Source: DATAPD01 sp036265385 (lineage in GTDB: Bacteria > Acidobacteriota > Terriglobia > Terriglobales > Acidobacteriaceae). Taken from it: 64,000 nucleotides of DNA. Where the stretch lies: the NCBI GenBank assembly GCA_036265385.1, contig DATAPD010000059.1:1-64000 (forward strand), in the 5' to 3' direction. This document shows positions 52,365 to 61,303 of this stretch, in pieces. Below the pieces are notes generated by a model that was not told the DNA's origin, ran no database searches, and saw nothing but the letters and a program-made list of their open reading frames with translations. Position numbers and translations under genes: made by a program. How positions within the stretch are numbered: position 1 is the first letter of the stretch; each line of letters starts with the position of its first letter.

Positions 52365-55300
52365 TCAACGCGGCTTTGCCGGAGGAACTCGATAATAGCG
52401 AGGATCGGAATCTTTCACAAAGACGTTGGTGCTCTTTAGACGAAGCTTGGGGGCAGTCGGTTCCTTTTGAACAAATGGACCGACGGGACCCGGATTTTGG
52501 AGGGTTTCTGGGGGAAACAAGAGGTGAATGGTGTCAAAGGGACGAGCCATATCCGCTTGAGCAAAAGAATACGTGAAGCCAAGAGAGCCGCCGATCAACA
52601 TGTCCGTGCCACTGAAGAGCATGCGATCTATAGATGTAAGGATGAAAGCTCCGTGAGCGTAAGAAGAAACCATACGGGGAAGTGCCGGTTTTGAGTAATC
52701 GAAACCGTAGATGAGTCCGTTGTCGTAAAGCGTACCTACATAAACAATGCCATTGTTCAGCGCTAGGGAATAGGCCTGGTTTGGCGGTGTCGCAGAGTAA
52801 AACGGATCGATTCGCCCAAGAGGTGTCTTCGATATCAAAGTGGGGCTGGCAGGATTAGCAAGATTATAGAGAACTAGTCCGTCCACGTCTGCTGCAATGA
52901 ATGCAGTATTAGCATCGACTACAACATCATACGCAACCGCCATTCCAGTAATTTGCGAGAGTTTCGCCGGCGATGACGGAGTGGAGATGTCATAGATAAA
53001 CAATCCTCCAGTTAAATCGGCCGCAAGCAACAAATTACCTGCCACCCGAAGACGCAAAGGAACATCCGGCAGCGGCGTACTAGACACAAGTTGAGGCAGA
53101 GAAGGATTGGCTATATTAAAGGTGAGCAGACGTTTGTCGAGGGTACCAGCGTAGAGAGTCGCATTCTTTCTGTCCAAGCTAACGACAGGATACGGAAGAC
53201 TTGTGACGAGTGACGGAGACGTTGGCTGGGTAATATCCAGCACCGCTAGATCATAAGTCATTCCGAGGTAAAGGTTGTTACCCGAAGACTGAACCGCATA
53301 AGCTTGTTGCGAGGGATCGAAGTACTCTCCAACTCGAGCAGGAGGCACACTGCTCAGATCGTAGATATTCAATGTGGCTCCGAGTCCAGTCGAAGCTGCA
53401 CCATACACGTAAGGGGAGCGAACCTGAAGGTCCATCGTTTCACTCCAGCTAACCCCGCCACCGCCGTAAAGAATCGCCTTTTGGTACGGGCCGCCCTCGA
53501 CTGATGTATCGTAGACTGCGATTCCCGCGTCGCCTCTGGCAGCATAAAGGTACGAGCCACGGAGGACGCTCAAGTCCCATCCTGTGATTACGTTGTCAAA
53601 AATGGTGCCTGAGATTCGCGGTTTTACCGGATCGCTGAGATCGACCATGTGAAACCCTTGCTGCGCGGTGATTGCCAGAAGTTTCGTACCAGTCAACTGC
53701 CAAGCGTTGATCCCATCGACATGACTAAGATAGGTCGGTAGCTGTCCGGAGATGTCATAAGTATTCATTCCTCCGAGGGCACCAAACAAAAAATTGTCGC
53801 TGCTATAGAATGCGAGACTTCGACCCTCCACCAAACCTATCAATTTGGGCGTTGAGACTGAGATGTCGTAGGTCATGATGTAGCCGGGCGTGCTGAGGTC
53901 ATTCACTGCGTTCGAAAGGAAAAGACGGTCTTTCACAACGATGCATGCGTCCGGGATAAAAGAGTTGGCATCAGAGGGTAGGACAACGGCAAGAGATCTG
54001 GCCGCGATCGTGCCTCCCGTAAGGTCAAAAAGTGACATGTGCAGCACTCCACCAGAACTCACCCCAAAAGGAATGATGCTTAGGACGCCCGCATTGGAGG
54101 ATATATTCCACCAACTGGGAACTGAGGTGCGAGCTTTCAGGATCGGTCCGCTCTCCTTTACGTCGTACAGGGTGATGGTGCTCACGTCGGAAGGACCATA
54201 AAAATCTACGTTGGCGTAGGAGTACAGATATTGCCCCGCTGAATAGATGGGGCCAGCTGACGCGGCCTCCACGGCCGTAATCCAAGTCGGTTGTCTAGCA
54301 TCAGTAATGTCATAAACGTCGATCCAATAATAGCTATCTGTATATGCCCCCAGGTGATTTGTGGCGCCGATATACATTCGATTGCCAATGATGGCCACGC
54401 TGCTGGAGTAAGTACCAGGCGCGTCGGGTTCGTGCTGATCAGCGTAATCGAATACTCGATTGATAAGGCCTGGAAAACCACCAGTCACCCCTGCATAGGC
54501 CCGTTGTGTGGAATTGGACGAGGTAGCTGACAGCAGTGCTGCACCACCGTCGCGCACTTTCGTGCTTGCGGTATACAGGCCCCCAGCAGTGAGTGAACCA
54601 CCGCCCGCAGATAGGCTCCAGGTCGCACCCGTATTGTTGCCGCCCAAAAGGGCATTGAACTGGAGAGTCGAACCGAGAGGAAGAAGTGGTAATTCGGGCG
54701 CAACGCGGAAAGGGTGAACTGCGACTAACAGCGAGTCGCATGAAGAGGTTCCAGAGATACAGCCCTTGATATGGGCTAATGTATCGGAACTGACCGACGG
54801 CGCAAGATAAGTGGCACCGTTAAAACTACCCATATCAGCGCTGAAGTCAACTGTTCTTGGTGTCGAGTCTCCAAGCAAAGCATATTTCAGAGTGATAGAT
54901 TCTCCGGCAGAAAGATCCTTCAGCGGAGTGCGTATCCGCAAGCGAGCGAGGCGCTGGAATGGAAATGTAGAACTTCTCGCAGGTGATAAGCCACCAATTT
55001 GTGTTTGGACAAATAAAGGTCCAGTGACCGAACTCTGCGGCACGACAACTGAGAGAGAAGTCCCGTTAGCGTCATAGCTCTGGACCGAGATGGTCGAACC
55101 GATGGCGTCGGAAAACAAGACTGCGGCAGGCGGCTGCAGGTTCGTGCCAGTGATGGTGATGGTTTGCCCAGCCGTAGCCGGCAACGGGCTCACGCCAGAG
55201 ATGGTAGGCTTTGCGGCAACAATCTGAACAAAAGTATGTCCATCAGCACTCGAAGTGCGAGCGGTTATTGTGTCAGGAGTTTCGGAATTACTCGCCGTGT

Positions 55301-56129
55301 AGAAGCCATTCTGATTGATCGAGCCATAGTTTGCATGCCATGTGATATTGGTATCCGTGCTGCCCACTACTGTGGCTGTAAACTGCTGCTGCCCTCCGTA
55401 GGTGACTTGCGGGTTATCCGGAGAAATTAGAATACGACCTGAAACCGAAATCTGGGCGCCTAAATAAACGGAAGACGTATCCGCACTCGCTGCTTGCACA
55501 CCGATGCCTTGAGTGGTGACTTGCGGGGGTGCATGGTATAGGCCATTTGAGGAGATTGTTCCAACCGTTGAATCTCCGCCGGGCTTGCCATTGACCATCC
55601 AAACGACTGAATTGTTAAGTCCTCCCGAAACGGTTGCGTTAAATTGCTGCGTATCTCCGACGTACAAATTCGCGCTAGTTGGCGATATCTGGACCTGAAT
55701 GACTCGGGTATTGAGGCCGTCGATTTTCGATGCATCCACAGACGAAGCGGCCTTGATCGAAACTGGATTGGGATCGGGGATGACACCTGGCGCGCAGTAA
55801 TTACCGCTGCTGCTGATCGATCCGATGGAAGGGTTACCGCCCGCGATGTCGTTCACAGACCACTGCACGGAGTGGCTGAAATTTCCCGTTCCACTTACAG
55901 TTGCAGTAAACGAATTGCACATCCCAGCCTGCACAAAAGCTGGTCCAGAAACTGCAACGGAGGTTATCGTAGGCGGCGCAGGATTAGTACTTCCGCCGTC
56001 ACCGCCCCCGCCGCAACCGGCCACGAGAGTTGTTATAAGCCCAAGGAGAAAGCCCAATGCAAGATGTTGAAAGGTCGAAGGGTTGCCGGAATTGATTAGC
56101 AATGAGAATAGACGAGTAGTTTTGTACAC
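52365..56129 (-). CDS. large surface lipoprotein with Ig-like, TIG and LVIVD-like propeller repeats
   Basis: About 1254 residues. A lipoprotein signal ends LVAGC near residue 39, followed by a Gly-rich linker. Next come several Ig-like repeats (residues about 55-310, each with a WxVNGxxGG...GxxSxxGxYxAP pattern). An IPT/TIG-like domain (TISGVSPLPATAGQTITITG) follows, with further Ig-like domains to about 560. The C-terminal half has repeated LYxGMTYDLAVLDITQP-type units, like LVIVD/beta-propeller repeats. Secreted, probably adhesive or binding. The start is GTG at 56129, without a clear ribosome-binding site; the gene is about six to eight times longer than its neighbours. Confidence 0.85.
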   Translation of the reverse strand: MYKTTRLFSLLINSGNPSTFQHLALGFLLGLITTLVAGCGGGGDGGSTNPAPPTITSVAVSGPAFVQAGMCNSFTATVSGTGNFSHSVQWSVNDIAGGNPSIGSISSSGNYCAPGVIPDPNPVSIKAASSVDASKIDGLNTRVIQVQISPTSANLYVGDTQQFNATVSGGLNNSVVWMVNGKPGGDSTVGTISSNGLYHAPPQVTTQGIGVQAASADTSSVYLGAQISVSGRILISPDNPQVTYGGQQQFTATVVGSTDTNITWHANYGSINQNGFYTASNSETPDTITARTSSADGHTFVQIVAAKPTISGVSPLPATAGQTITITGTNLQPPAAVLFSDAIGSTISVQSYDANGTSLSVVVPQSSVTGPLFVQTQIGGLSPARSSTFPFQRLARLRIRTPLKDLSAGESITLKYALLGDSTPRTVDFSADMGSFNGATYLAPSVSSDTLAHIKGCISGTSSCDSLLVAVHPFRVAPELPLLPLGSTLQFNALLGGNNTGATWSLSAGGGSLTAGGLYTASTKVRDGGAALLSATSSNSTQRAYAGVTGGFPGLINRVFDYADQHEPDAPGTYSSSVAIIGNRMYIGATNHLGAYTDSYYWIDVYDITDARQPTWITAVEAASAGPIYSAGQYLYSYANVDFYGPSDVSTITLYDVKESGPILKARTSVPSWWNISSNAGVLSIIPFGVSSGGVLHMSLFDLTGGTIAARSLAVVLPSDANSFIPDACIVVKDRLFLSNAVNDLSTPGYIMTYDISVSTPKLIGLVEGRSLAFYSSDNFLFGALGGMNTYDISGQLPTYLSHVDGINAWQLTGTKLLAITAQQGFHMVDLSDPVKPRISGTIFDNVITGWDLSVLRGSYLYAARGDAGIAVYDTSVEGGPYQKAILYGGGGVSWSETMDLQVRSPYVYGAASTGLGATLNIYDLSSVPPARVGEYFDPSQQAYAVQSSGNNLYLGMTYDLAVLDITQPTSPSLVTSLPYPVVSLDRKNATLYAGTLDKRLLTFNIANPSLPQLVSSTPLPDVPLRLRVAGNLLLAADLTGGLFIYDISTPSSPAKLSQITGMAVAYDVVVDANTAFIAADVDGLVLYNLANPASPTLISKTPLGRIDPFYSATPPNQAYSLALNNGIVYVGTLYDNGLIYGFDYSKPALPRMVSSYAHGAFILTSIDRMLFSGTDMLIGGSLGFTYSFAQADMARPFDTIHLLFPPETLQNPGPVGPFVQKEPTAPKLRLKSTNVFVKDSDPRYYRVPPAKPR

Positions 56130-56386
56130 GGAGAACCCGCAAGGGAAGAAGATGAAGTTCCACGGCGTGGGCCAGACGCAGAAGCCATGTGACTAACTGC
56201 CAAACGACAGCGGAGTGTACTCCAGTTGTACCGAAAAGCACAATGATGTTATTCAACTAGGTAAGTTATCGCTTTTTTTACTCGAGTTAACCTCAGCTAC
56301 TTCCCTTTAAAGGCAATCTCACGCAGTTTGTGGGCAATCTCCGGCAGTTTAGCATCAGCGATTGAGGCGGAAACAGTCAAAACAAA

Positions 56387-56406
56387 GGGCGCGAGGAATC
56401 GCGCCC
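56387..56406 (-). terminator. probable terminator for the minus-strand gene at 56492
   Basis: GGGCGCGA-GGAA-TCGCGCCC is a perfect 8-base stem. On the minus strand it is followed by TTTGTTTTG; on the plus strand by TCTTTA. It lies 86 bases after the stop at 56492. The spacer 56130-56491 holds nothing else recognisable apart from the promoter region expected for the lipoprotein gene. The same stem core recurs at 63149. Confidence 0.65.
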
Positions 56407-56491
56407 TCTTTAGTGGTGTGGCGAAAAATCCGATCTCGGCGTGAAAGGATCCATTCGTCGCACCGCGCCGAAGCTCCGCTGTTTTACAGAC

Positions 56492-57040
56492 TTACTGAAT
56501 CCGACGCAGCGGCCCGGCAGCGTCCGGGAAGTTGCTGGTGTTCAGAACCTGGATACCGGCGTTGTGATCGCCATCGAACGGCGTGACGGTGTCAGCGCAT
56601 CCGGCGTTGGCAGCGTCGGCCGGATCGGCGAACCATAGTCCGAGGTGCTGCAACTCTGTCGGGACGGCCGGCGTGCCGGGGTTCAGGATAAAAGTCTCAT
56701 CGCTGAATATTCCTGTAACATCGACGACTCCGTTGCCACGCGCGTCGGTGGTGATGTCTCCCTGGTACCACGCCGGAGTGAACGGCGCGTTTGGCGTGTT
56801 GATTACAAAGAGGGTGAATTGGGTGTTGGCTGGCAAGGCGAAGACCTCGACGTGCATGTTCTGCACCTGACCGGCATCGCTGATGGTGACCCGTCCACGG
56901 GCCGTTGACTTCAGGCACGATACCGCGCCCGCCGACCGAACCATATTGAAGTTAGTGCTATCGTTCGCGGCTGCTCTTGCAAACGGGGATAAGCCGGCGA
57001 CCAGGACAGCCATAGTTAGAGCAAAAATCCTACTTTTCAC
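56492..57040 (-). CDS. secreted hypothetical protein, paralogue of the product at 21475
   Basis: A 182-residue exported protein (signal peptide IFALTMAVLVAGLSPFARA). The start is GTG at 57040 with AAGGAG six bases upstream. The mature region has SCLKSTARGRV, FTLFVINTPN, AWYQGDITTD, LGLWFADPADAANAGC and VTPFDGDHNAG. The same order and spacing appear in the protein at 21475-22134, so both belong to one secreted family with two conserved cysteines. The function is unknown; the beta-rich, CHRD-like pattern is only a suggestion. Confidence 0.78.
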   Translation of the reverse strand: MKSRIFALTMAVLVAGLSPFARAAANDSTNFNMVRSAGAVSCLKSTARGRVTISDAGQVQNMHVEVFALPANTQFTLFVINTPNAPFTPAWYQGDITTDARGNGVVDVTGIFSDETFILNPGTPAVPTELQHLGLWFADPADAANAGCADTVTPFDGDHNAGIQVLNTSNFPDAAGPLRRIQ

Positions 57041-57320
57041 AACAGACTCCTTCAGATGTTTCTGGATGGAAATTCATTCCGCTGGTTGGCAGGAAGGCCG
57101 AGGGTTACCTCGAGCGAATGGATCTTCCCTCATGCGGGTCGGGGCTGTCGTGAAAGGGACATCAAAAATTTCTAAAAGAAAGCTAAAAGCAGAAGTCAGT
57201 AGTCGGTAGTCAGTCGTCAGCGATGTCGTTTGACGTGGAGGGTGTGGAAAAACCAGTTGGAACGAAGTGGTCAGTGGCCAGTTGTCAGTGGTCAGTAATG
57301 CGATAGCGGCATTGAGCGTC

Positions 57321-57366
57321 GTGGAATCCCACCCTAGCGCAAGAGCGGCGCTAGGATGTCGCACCC
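57321..57366. repeat. dispersed palindromic repeat, copy 2
   Basis: GTGGAATCCCACCCTAGCGC-AAGAGCG-GCGCTAGGATG followed by TCGCACCC. The CCTAGCGC/GCGCTAGG stem is intact. It runs directly into the tandem repeat at 57361. Confidence 0.85.
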
Positions 57367-57548
57367 GGGCTCAAAGCAGGAGTCAGCAGTCGGTAGTCAG
57401 TAGTCAGCGATGTCGTGTTGAGGTGGGGGTGTGGAAAGAACGCGACAAGAGTGGGGCACCCGGCTCAAAGCAGGAGTCAGCAGTCGGTAGTCAGTAGTCA
57501 GCGATGCCGTGTTGACGTGGAGGTGTCAAAGAACGCTACAAGATTGCG
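57361..57548. repeat. tandem duplication of a 95-base low-complexity unit
   Basis: Two units start with GCACCCGG at 57361 and 57456 and contain CAGGAGTCAGCAGTCGG and AGTCAGTAGTCAGCGATG. They are nearly identical (95 and 93 bases). A third, diverged partial unit lies at about 57183-57250. The 650-base spacer 57041-57689 consists almost entirely of these repeats and the element at 57572. Confidence 0.88.
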
Positions 57549-57571
57549 GCACCCCCCGCTCGCAGCTCTTC

Positions 57572-57665
57572 TGGCACCAAAGTGGTCTACGCCGGATTCC
57601 TCGGGGAGTGATACATAATGGTATGACTTGAGGGGGTCACGGGTGGAAGCCCGTGGCCCTTTTTG
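57572..57665 (+). repeat. duplicated 94-base element with terminator hairpin, copy A
   Basis: Begins TGGCACCAAAGTGGTCTACG, contains TACATAATG and ACTTGAGGGGGTCA, and ends in a 10-pair stem GGGTCACGGG / CCCGTGGCCC followed by TTTTT (57634-57664). A second copy lies at 59659-59752. Here it stands directly before the ribosome-binding site of the PEGA-domain gene. Confidence 0.85.
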
Positions 57666-57689
57666 TTTGTCAGAGTTAAGGAGCCGACT

Positions 57690-58526
57690 ATGCGCCCATC
57701 GTCAGCTAAAACACCGGGAAGTCGAATCGTTCATGCTGTTCCATTGCTTACCCGAGTTGTTGCTTTCGTGCTTTGTTTTTCACTACTCGCCTACGCGAAA
57801 GGAAATACATTCAACCGTGTTCGCTATAACGGCGGATCGGTCGCGTCGAAGGTGGACCCGAAGGATTGGGGCAACAAGTTGACCGTCACGTCCGACACCA
57901 TCACGCTCGAATTCAAAGACGGACAAAAGGTTGATATTCCGGCGAAGTCCGTTACCTCGATCAGCTACGGACAGGAAGCCCACCGACGAGTCGGAACCAT
58001 GGTTGCGCTCGCCATCCTGGTTGCACCGGTCGCGCTCTTCGGACTGTTCCACAAGACGCGTCTGCACTACATCGGCATTCAGTACTCTTCAGGCGATACC
58101 AAGAATGCGGGCATTCTCCTGCAAGGCGATAAAGACAATTACCGCGCCATCCTTGTGGCACTGCAGGGTGTGACTGGCGTTCCCGTATCTGTGGGAGAAA
58201 AAGAGCGCGGCTTCATTCCTGTAGGCGTGACCACAGCGGTAGCGAAAGATTCGGATGAAGCGAAGCCTGCGAGCGTAGTGCCGGCAGCTACGGCGCTCCC
58301 CGCTGGGACCGCGGATGCGATTGGAACGGTAAGCGTGGCAACCACTCCGGACGGAGCCGATGTCTACGTCGACAACCAGTTCTACGGGAACAGCCCGGCA
58401 ACGTTGAAGTTAAAACCTGGAAAGCACACTGTCACAGTCAAGATGTCAGGCTACAAGGACTGGACGCGGGACGTGTCAACCGATGCGGGTAGCGAAGCGC
58501 ATTTGACGGCGAAGTTGGAGAAGTAA
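57690..58526 (+). CDS. secreted or membrane protein with C-terminal PEGA domain
   Basis: A 278-residue protein. ATG at 57690 follows AAGGAG; an upstream ATG would lack it. A signal-like segment (VVAFVLCFSLLAYA) is followed by a region with VTVTSDTITLEFKDGQKVDIP. A second hydrophobic helix (MVALAILVAPVALFGLF) lies near residue 113-130, and an Ala/Pro linker near 190-210. The C-terminal PEGA domain reads GTVSVATTPDGADVYVDNQF, YGNSPATLKLKPGKHTVTVK and SGYKDWTRDV. PEGA domains occur in envelope and surface proteins. The specific role is unknown. Confidence 0.85.
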   Translation: MRPSSAKTPGSRIVHAVPLLTRVVAFVLCFSLLAYAKGNTFNRVRYNGGSVASKVDPKDWGNKLTVTSDTITLEFKDGQKVDIPAKSVTSISYGQEAHRRVGTMVALAILVAPVALFGLFHKTRLHYIGIQYSSGDTKNAGILLQGDKDNYRAILVALQGVTGVPVSVGEKERGFIPVGVTTAVAKDSDEAKPASVVPAATALPAGTADAIGTVSVATTPDGADVYVDNQFYGNSPATLKLKPGKHTVTVKMSGYKDWTRDVSTDAGSEAHLTAKLEK

Positions 58527-58573
58527 GTGGGACGGTCTGAATTTGTAACTGTCCGGTGGTGATGTTGAGGTTC

Positions 58574-58620
58574 GTGGAATCCCACCCTAGCGCAAAAGCG
58601 GCGCTAGGATGGGGCACCCG
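58574..58620. repeat. dispersed palindromic repeat, copy 3
   Basis: Best-preserved copy: GTGGAATCCCACCCTAGCGC, AAAAGCG loop, GCGCTAGGATGGGGCACCCG. The stem CCCA.CCTAGCGC pairs with GCGCTAGG.TGGGG around a bulge. It lies between the convergent PEGA and PDZ genes. Confidence 0.88.
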
Positions 58621-59487
58621 CTACGGTTTCAGTACGAGAACTTTGTCTGTTCCCGGCATGAACCCCAAGTTGCTTCGAAACATGTAACCCACTACTACTT
58701 TGGATCCGACTGGTTTGCCGGATAAAGCCGCCGCAAGCTCGCCTTCACTCTTGATTCGTTTACCGTTCAGAGAATCGATTACGTCGCCAACGTGCAACCC
58801 CGCGGATTCCGCTGCCCCGTCTGGCGTGATCGCGACTATCTGCACACCGCCCTGATCCCAGTTTCGGACAACCAGACCGAGAAGAGCCGTGTTGCCTTGA
58901 TTTGTCTGCGGAGTTGGTGGTGCGCTCGCCATCGCGGGTGGGGTTTCAGTTTTTAGATTTTGTGGGGCAGGTGCAGCAGTGGTTGGCTGCTGTGAAGGCG
59001 CGGGCAATGGGGCTGCCGTGTTCGACGTTGCAGCGGCGGGTGGATTTGGTGATCCGAAGCCACGAGAAGTCACTGCGGCACAAACATCTTTCGCAGCGGA
59101 TGCAACTGCGCGAACATCCTTTGTCCAGATCACATCGCCGTTTCTGTCTGCTACAAGTACCTGGTTATTCTTGCTGAACAGTCCCTTTTTTGCTTTCGAC
59201 TCACGATTGAGCATCACGATGTAGTCGGCAGCGTCCTCTTTTAATGTCACGGTCACGCCGTCGCACTGTTGACGAAGCTCTTTGGAAAGTTCTATGGCTT
59301 CGTCATGCTCGTCGACAACAGAGTCGGTGCGGCTGCTTGCAAATACACCTCTGTTGAAGAATCCTCCAGCACCTGAACCTTGCGACATGGCGTTTACCGT
59401 GCCCTTGGCGTGAACGAAAATCCGAGGCTTAGTTCCTTGCGCAAAGAGCGCGACCGACAATGCGAGAGTCAATGCGAGATATCTCAT
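58621..59487 (-). CDS. secreted protein with C-terminal PDZ domain
   Basis: A 288-residue exported protein (signal peptide MRYLALTLALSVALFAQG). Residues about 25-145 form a domain with IFVHAKGTVNAM, ADYIVMLNRESK and VLVADRNGDVIWTKDVR, seen in uncharacterised acidobacterial proteins. A Pro/Ala/Thr-rich linker follows (about 150-200). The C-terminus is a PDZ domain with LGLVVRNWDQGGVQIVAI, GAAESAGLHVGDVIDSLNG and GSKVVVGYMF. It likely binds peptide termini in the periplasm or cell surface; no protease domain is present. It is convergent with the PEGA gene. Confidence 0.83.
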   Translation of the reverse strand: MRYLALTLALSVALFAQGTKPRIFVHAKGTVNAMSQGSGAGGFFNRGVFASSRTDSVVDEHDEAIELSKELRQQCDGVTVTLKEDAADYIVMLNRESKAKKGLFSKNNQVLVADRNGDVIWTKDVRAVASAAKDVCAAVTSRGFGSPNPPAAATSNTAAPLPAPSQQPTTAAPAPQNLKTETPPAMASAPPTPQTNQGNTALLGLVVRNWDQGGVQIVAITPDGAAESAGLHVGDVIDSLNGKRIKSEGELAAALSGKPVGSKVVVGYMFRSNLGFMPGTDKVLVLKP

Positions 59488-59658
59488 GCTTACGCTCCAC
59501 AGCCAGGCTCACAGCGGTTCAGGGCTGTGATGGCTCATGTCTCTGACTTATTTTTGGTAGTTTTGACTTACTGCCCGGAGTCTTAGTGAGGGAGGGAATG
59601 ATTGTCGAGCTATGGTCTTACATTGTCAAATGTTTTTCCAAATAGTTTGTTTGTCTCA

Positions 59659-59752
59659 TGGCACCAAAGTGGTCTACGCGGGATTCGTCGGAGAGTGGTA
59701 CATAATGTTTTGTGACTTGAGGGGGTCATGGGCGGAAGCCCGTGGCCCTTTC
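59659..59752 (+). repeat. duplicated 94-base element with terminator hairpin, copy B
   Basis: Same length and order of blocks as copy A at 57572: TGGCACCAAAGTGGTCTACGC, GGTACATAATG, ACTTGAGGGGGTCATGGG, CCCGTGGCCCTTT. One stem position changed from C-G to T-G. The surrounding spacer 59488-59979 has no gene; it also holds palindromic copy 4. Confidence 0.85.
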
Positions 59753-59770
59753 GTGTTGATGCTGAAGTTC

Positions 59771-59817
59771 GTAGGATCCCACCATTGCGCAAAGGCAGCG
59801 CTAGGATGGGGCACCCG
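59771..59817. repeat. dispersed palindromic repeat, copy 4
   Basis: GTAGGATCCCACCATTGCGC-AAAGGCA-GCGCTAGGATGGGGCACCCG. The left arm has decayed (CATTGCGC instead of CCTAGCGC), so the hairpin is weaker than in copies 2 and 3. Confidence 0.8.
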
Positions 59818-59979
59818 CTGTTGAGAGTGAGGTGCGCGGACGTTGAACTGTTCAGGTTCGTGAAATCCACTCTTGCGTACAGAATGCGCACGGCTGGGGC
59901 GCTTGTGGGCTGACAAACTGAATTAAAAATTCGAAAGACTGTCGAATAAACATCGGTGAGTCAGATGGAACTGGCGTGA

Positions 59980-60396
59980 ATGAAAAGGAGTATTGTGCCT
60001 CATAACTTGCGATACGTTGGGAATACCAGTGAGATACGCAACTCCCTTGCTAACTTCAACAGGACCGCTCGATCAAACCCTAATCGCAGTCTGAATCTCA
60101 TAAGGCAAACGAAATATTGGGTTTTTGATGAGGCGAGTACAAGCTTTGGTCCAGCGAAATTTGTTGGCTTCTCGATCATGTCACTTCGAAAATACGATGC
60201 GTCCGTGAAGGGTGATAGATCAGGTGATCGATTCGATGGGTACGCCACGCGTTCTGCTATTGAGAATGTGACAAGCTTAAGGTTTCGCCGAGATCTTTCG
60301 TTAAATCACCGTCTTGTAAATTGGGCAGATAGCCTTTTAGGCCCCGGCGTGCTTGACGGCATAGACGACTCCAAATGGCGGTTTCTAAGGATCTGA
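59980..60396 (+). CDS. hypothetical protein, possible DNA-recognition module
   Basis: A 138-residue soluble protein with composition unlike its neighbours: many A/T-rich codons and few of the usual GCG/GTC choices. The centre reads KYWVFDEASTSFGPAKFVGFSIMSLRKYD, reminiscent of small modules found with restriction-type or modification-sensing proteins. That likeness is weak recollection, not a firm call. ATG at 59980 is given; GTG at 59995, four bases after AAAAGGAG, is an attractive alternative start. A gene with a restriction-like nuclease motif follows 94 bases downstream. Confidence 0.6.
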   Translation: MKRSIVPHNLRYVGNTSEIRNSLANFNRTARSNPNRSLNLIRQTKYWVFDEASTSFGPAKFVGFSIMSLRKYDASVKGDRSGDRFDGYATRSAIENVTSLRFRRDLSLNHRLVNWADSLLGPGVLDGIDDSKWRFLRI

Positions 60397-60490
60397 GTAT
60401 CAGTGCCCGATCTTGACTCCTTAATGCGGTGAGTTTGCGACAAAATCATTTGCGCTTCAGATCTACAGTACCCGTGGGTATCTTGCGACT

Positions 60491-61045
60491 ATGACTTTAG
60501 ATGAGATTGCCAACGACATCGCAGAGGCAATCATGCATCTAGATGGTTCGCGCAAGGCATTTGGATCTTTTCAACCCGGTGTGGGCCCTTACGGAGAGCC
60601 GCAGTTGGTGAAGTCCATTGCAGAGTTTCTGAATGGTGTGCCGAAATATAGGAACTCGGCATTAACTAAGAGAACTCCCGATCTCTTGATTCCCGGAGAA
60701 TGGGCCCTGGAATTCAAGATAGCGCGCCCGTTTGGTGATAATGGGAAACAGGCGGAAGATTGGTCCGTAAACCTCTTACATCCATATCCGGGAAATGTTA
60801 GCTCGATCGGCGATTGTCTGAAACTCTTGAGATGGCCGGGGCCCGAGCGGAAAGCTGTGATAGTGGTTGGATACGAACACGTTCCTGCGCAGATTGATAT
60901 CACTCCTTTGATCAATTCATTCGAAGCGATCGCAAAGCACGTTATGGCTTTTCATCTCTCATCAAGAGTTGAGTGTCAACGTAGCGGTCTCATACACCCA
61001 GTTCACCAAAGCTTGCGGCTCTTCGCCTGGGAGATCGAAGCTTGA
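60491..61045 (+). CDS. protein with PD-(D/E)XK-type nuclease motif
   Basis: A 184-residue soluble protein. Residues 63-76 give the core of the restriction-endonuclease fold: Pro63-Asp64 in RTPDLLIPGE and Glu74-Phe75-Lys76 in ALEFKIARP, with a candidate helix Glu36 in GEPQLVKSIAEFL. The strand VIVVGYEHVP follows at about 117. No specific family is recognised. Codon use is A/T-richer than neighbouring genes, like the gene at 59980, suggesting both were acquired together. It may cleave DNA as an orphan or two-component restriction-like system; that is inference. About 260 bases without a gene follow. Confidence 0.6.
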   Translation: MTLDEIANDIAEAIMHLDGSRKAFGSFQPGVGPYGEPQLVKSIAEFLNGVPKYRNSALTKRTPDLLIPGEWALEFKIARPFGDNGKQAEDWSVNLLHPYPGNVSSIGDCLKLLRWPGPERKAVIVVGYEHVPAQIDITPLINSFEAIAKHVMAFHLSSRVECQRSGLIHPVHQSLRLFAWEIEA

Positions 61046-61303
61046 CCAAGAGCGACTGGTAAGGGCGTTCGAACCAAAGATGCTCCGAGCGAAGAAATTT
61101 CAGCATTGAAGCTTAATTCAGCTAAGCTCTTTGTTTCCGCTGTGATATTTGACCAAATTCACATGACGCAGGTCACTGCGCCCAACCCTGTCTATCGAGC
61201 AAAATCGAAGCAGAACTGCAGTGGGAGAAGTGTGTTTAGAGGCGGTCGCTAGTAGCTGGTCGCTAGTTTTTAGTTAATTCCCCATCCGCAGTTCGCGGGG
61301 TCG

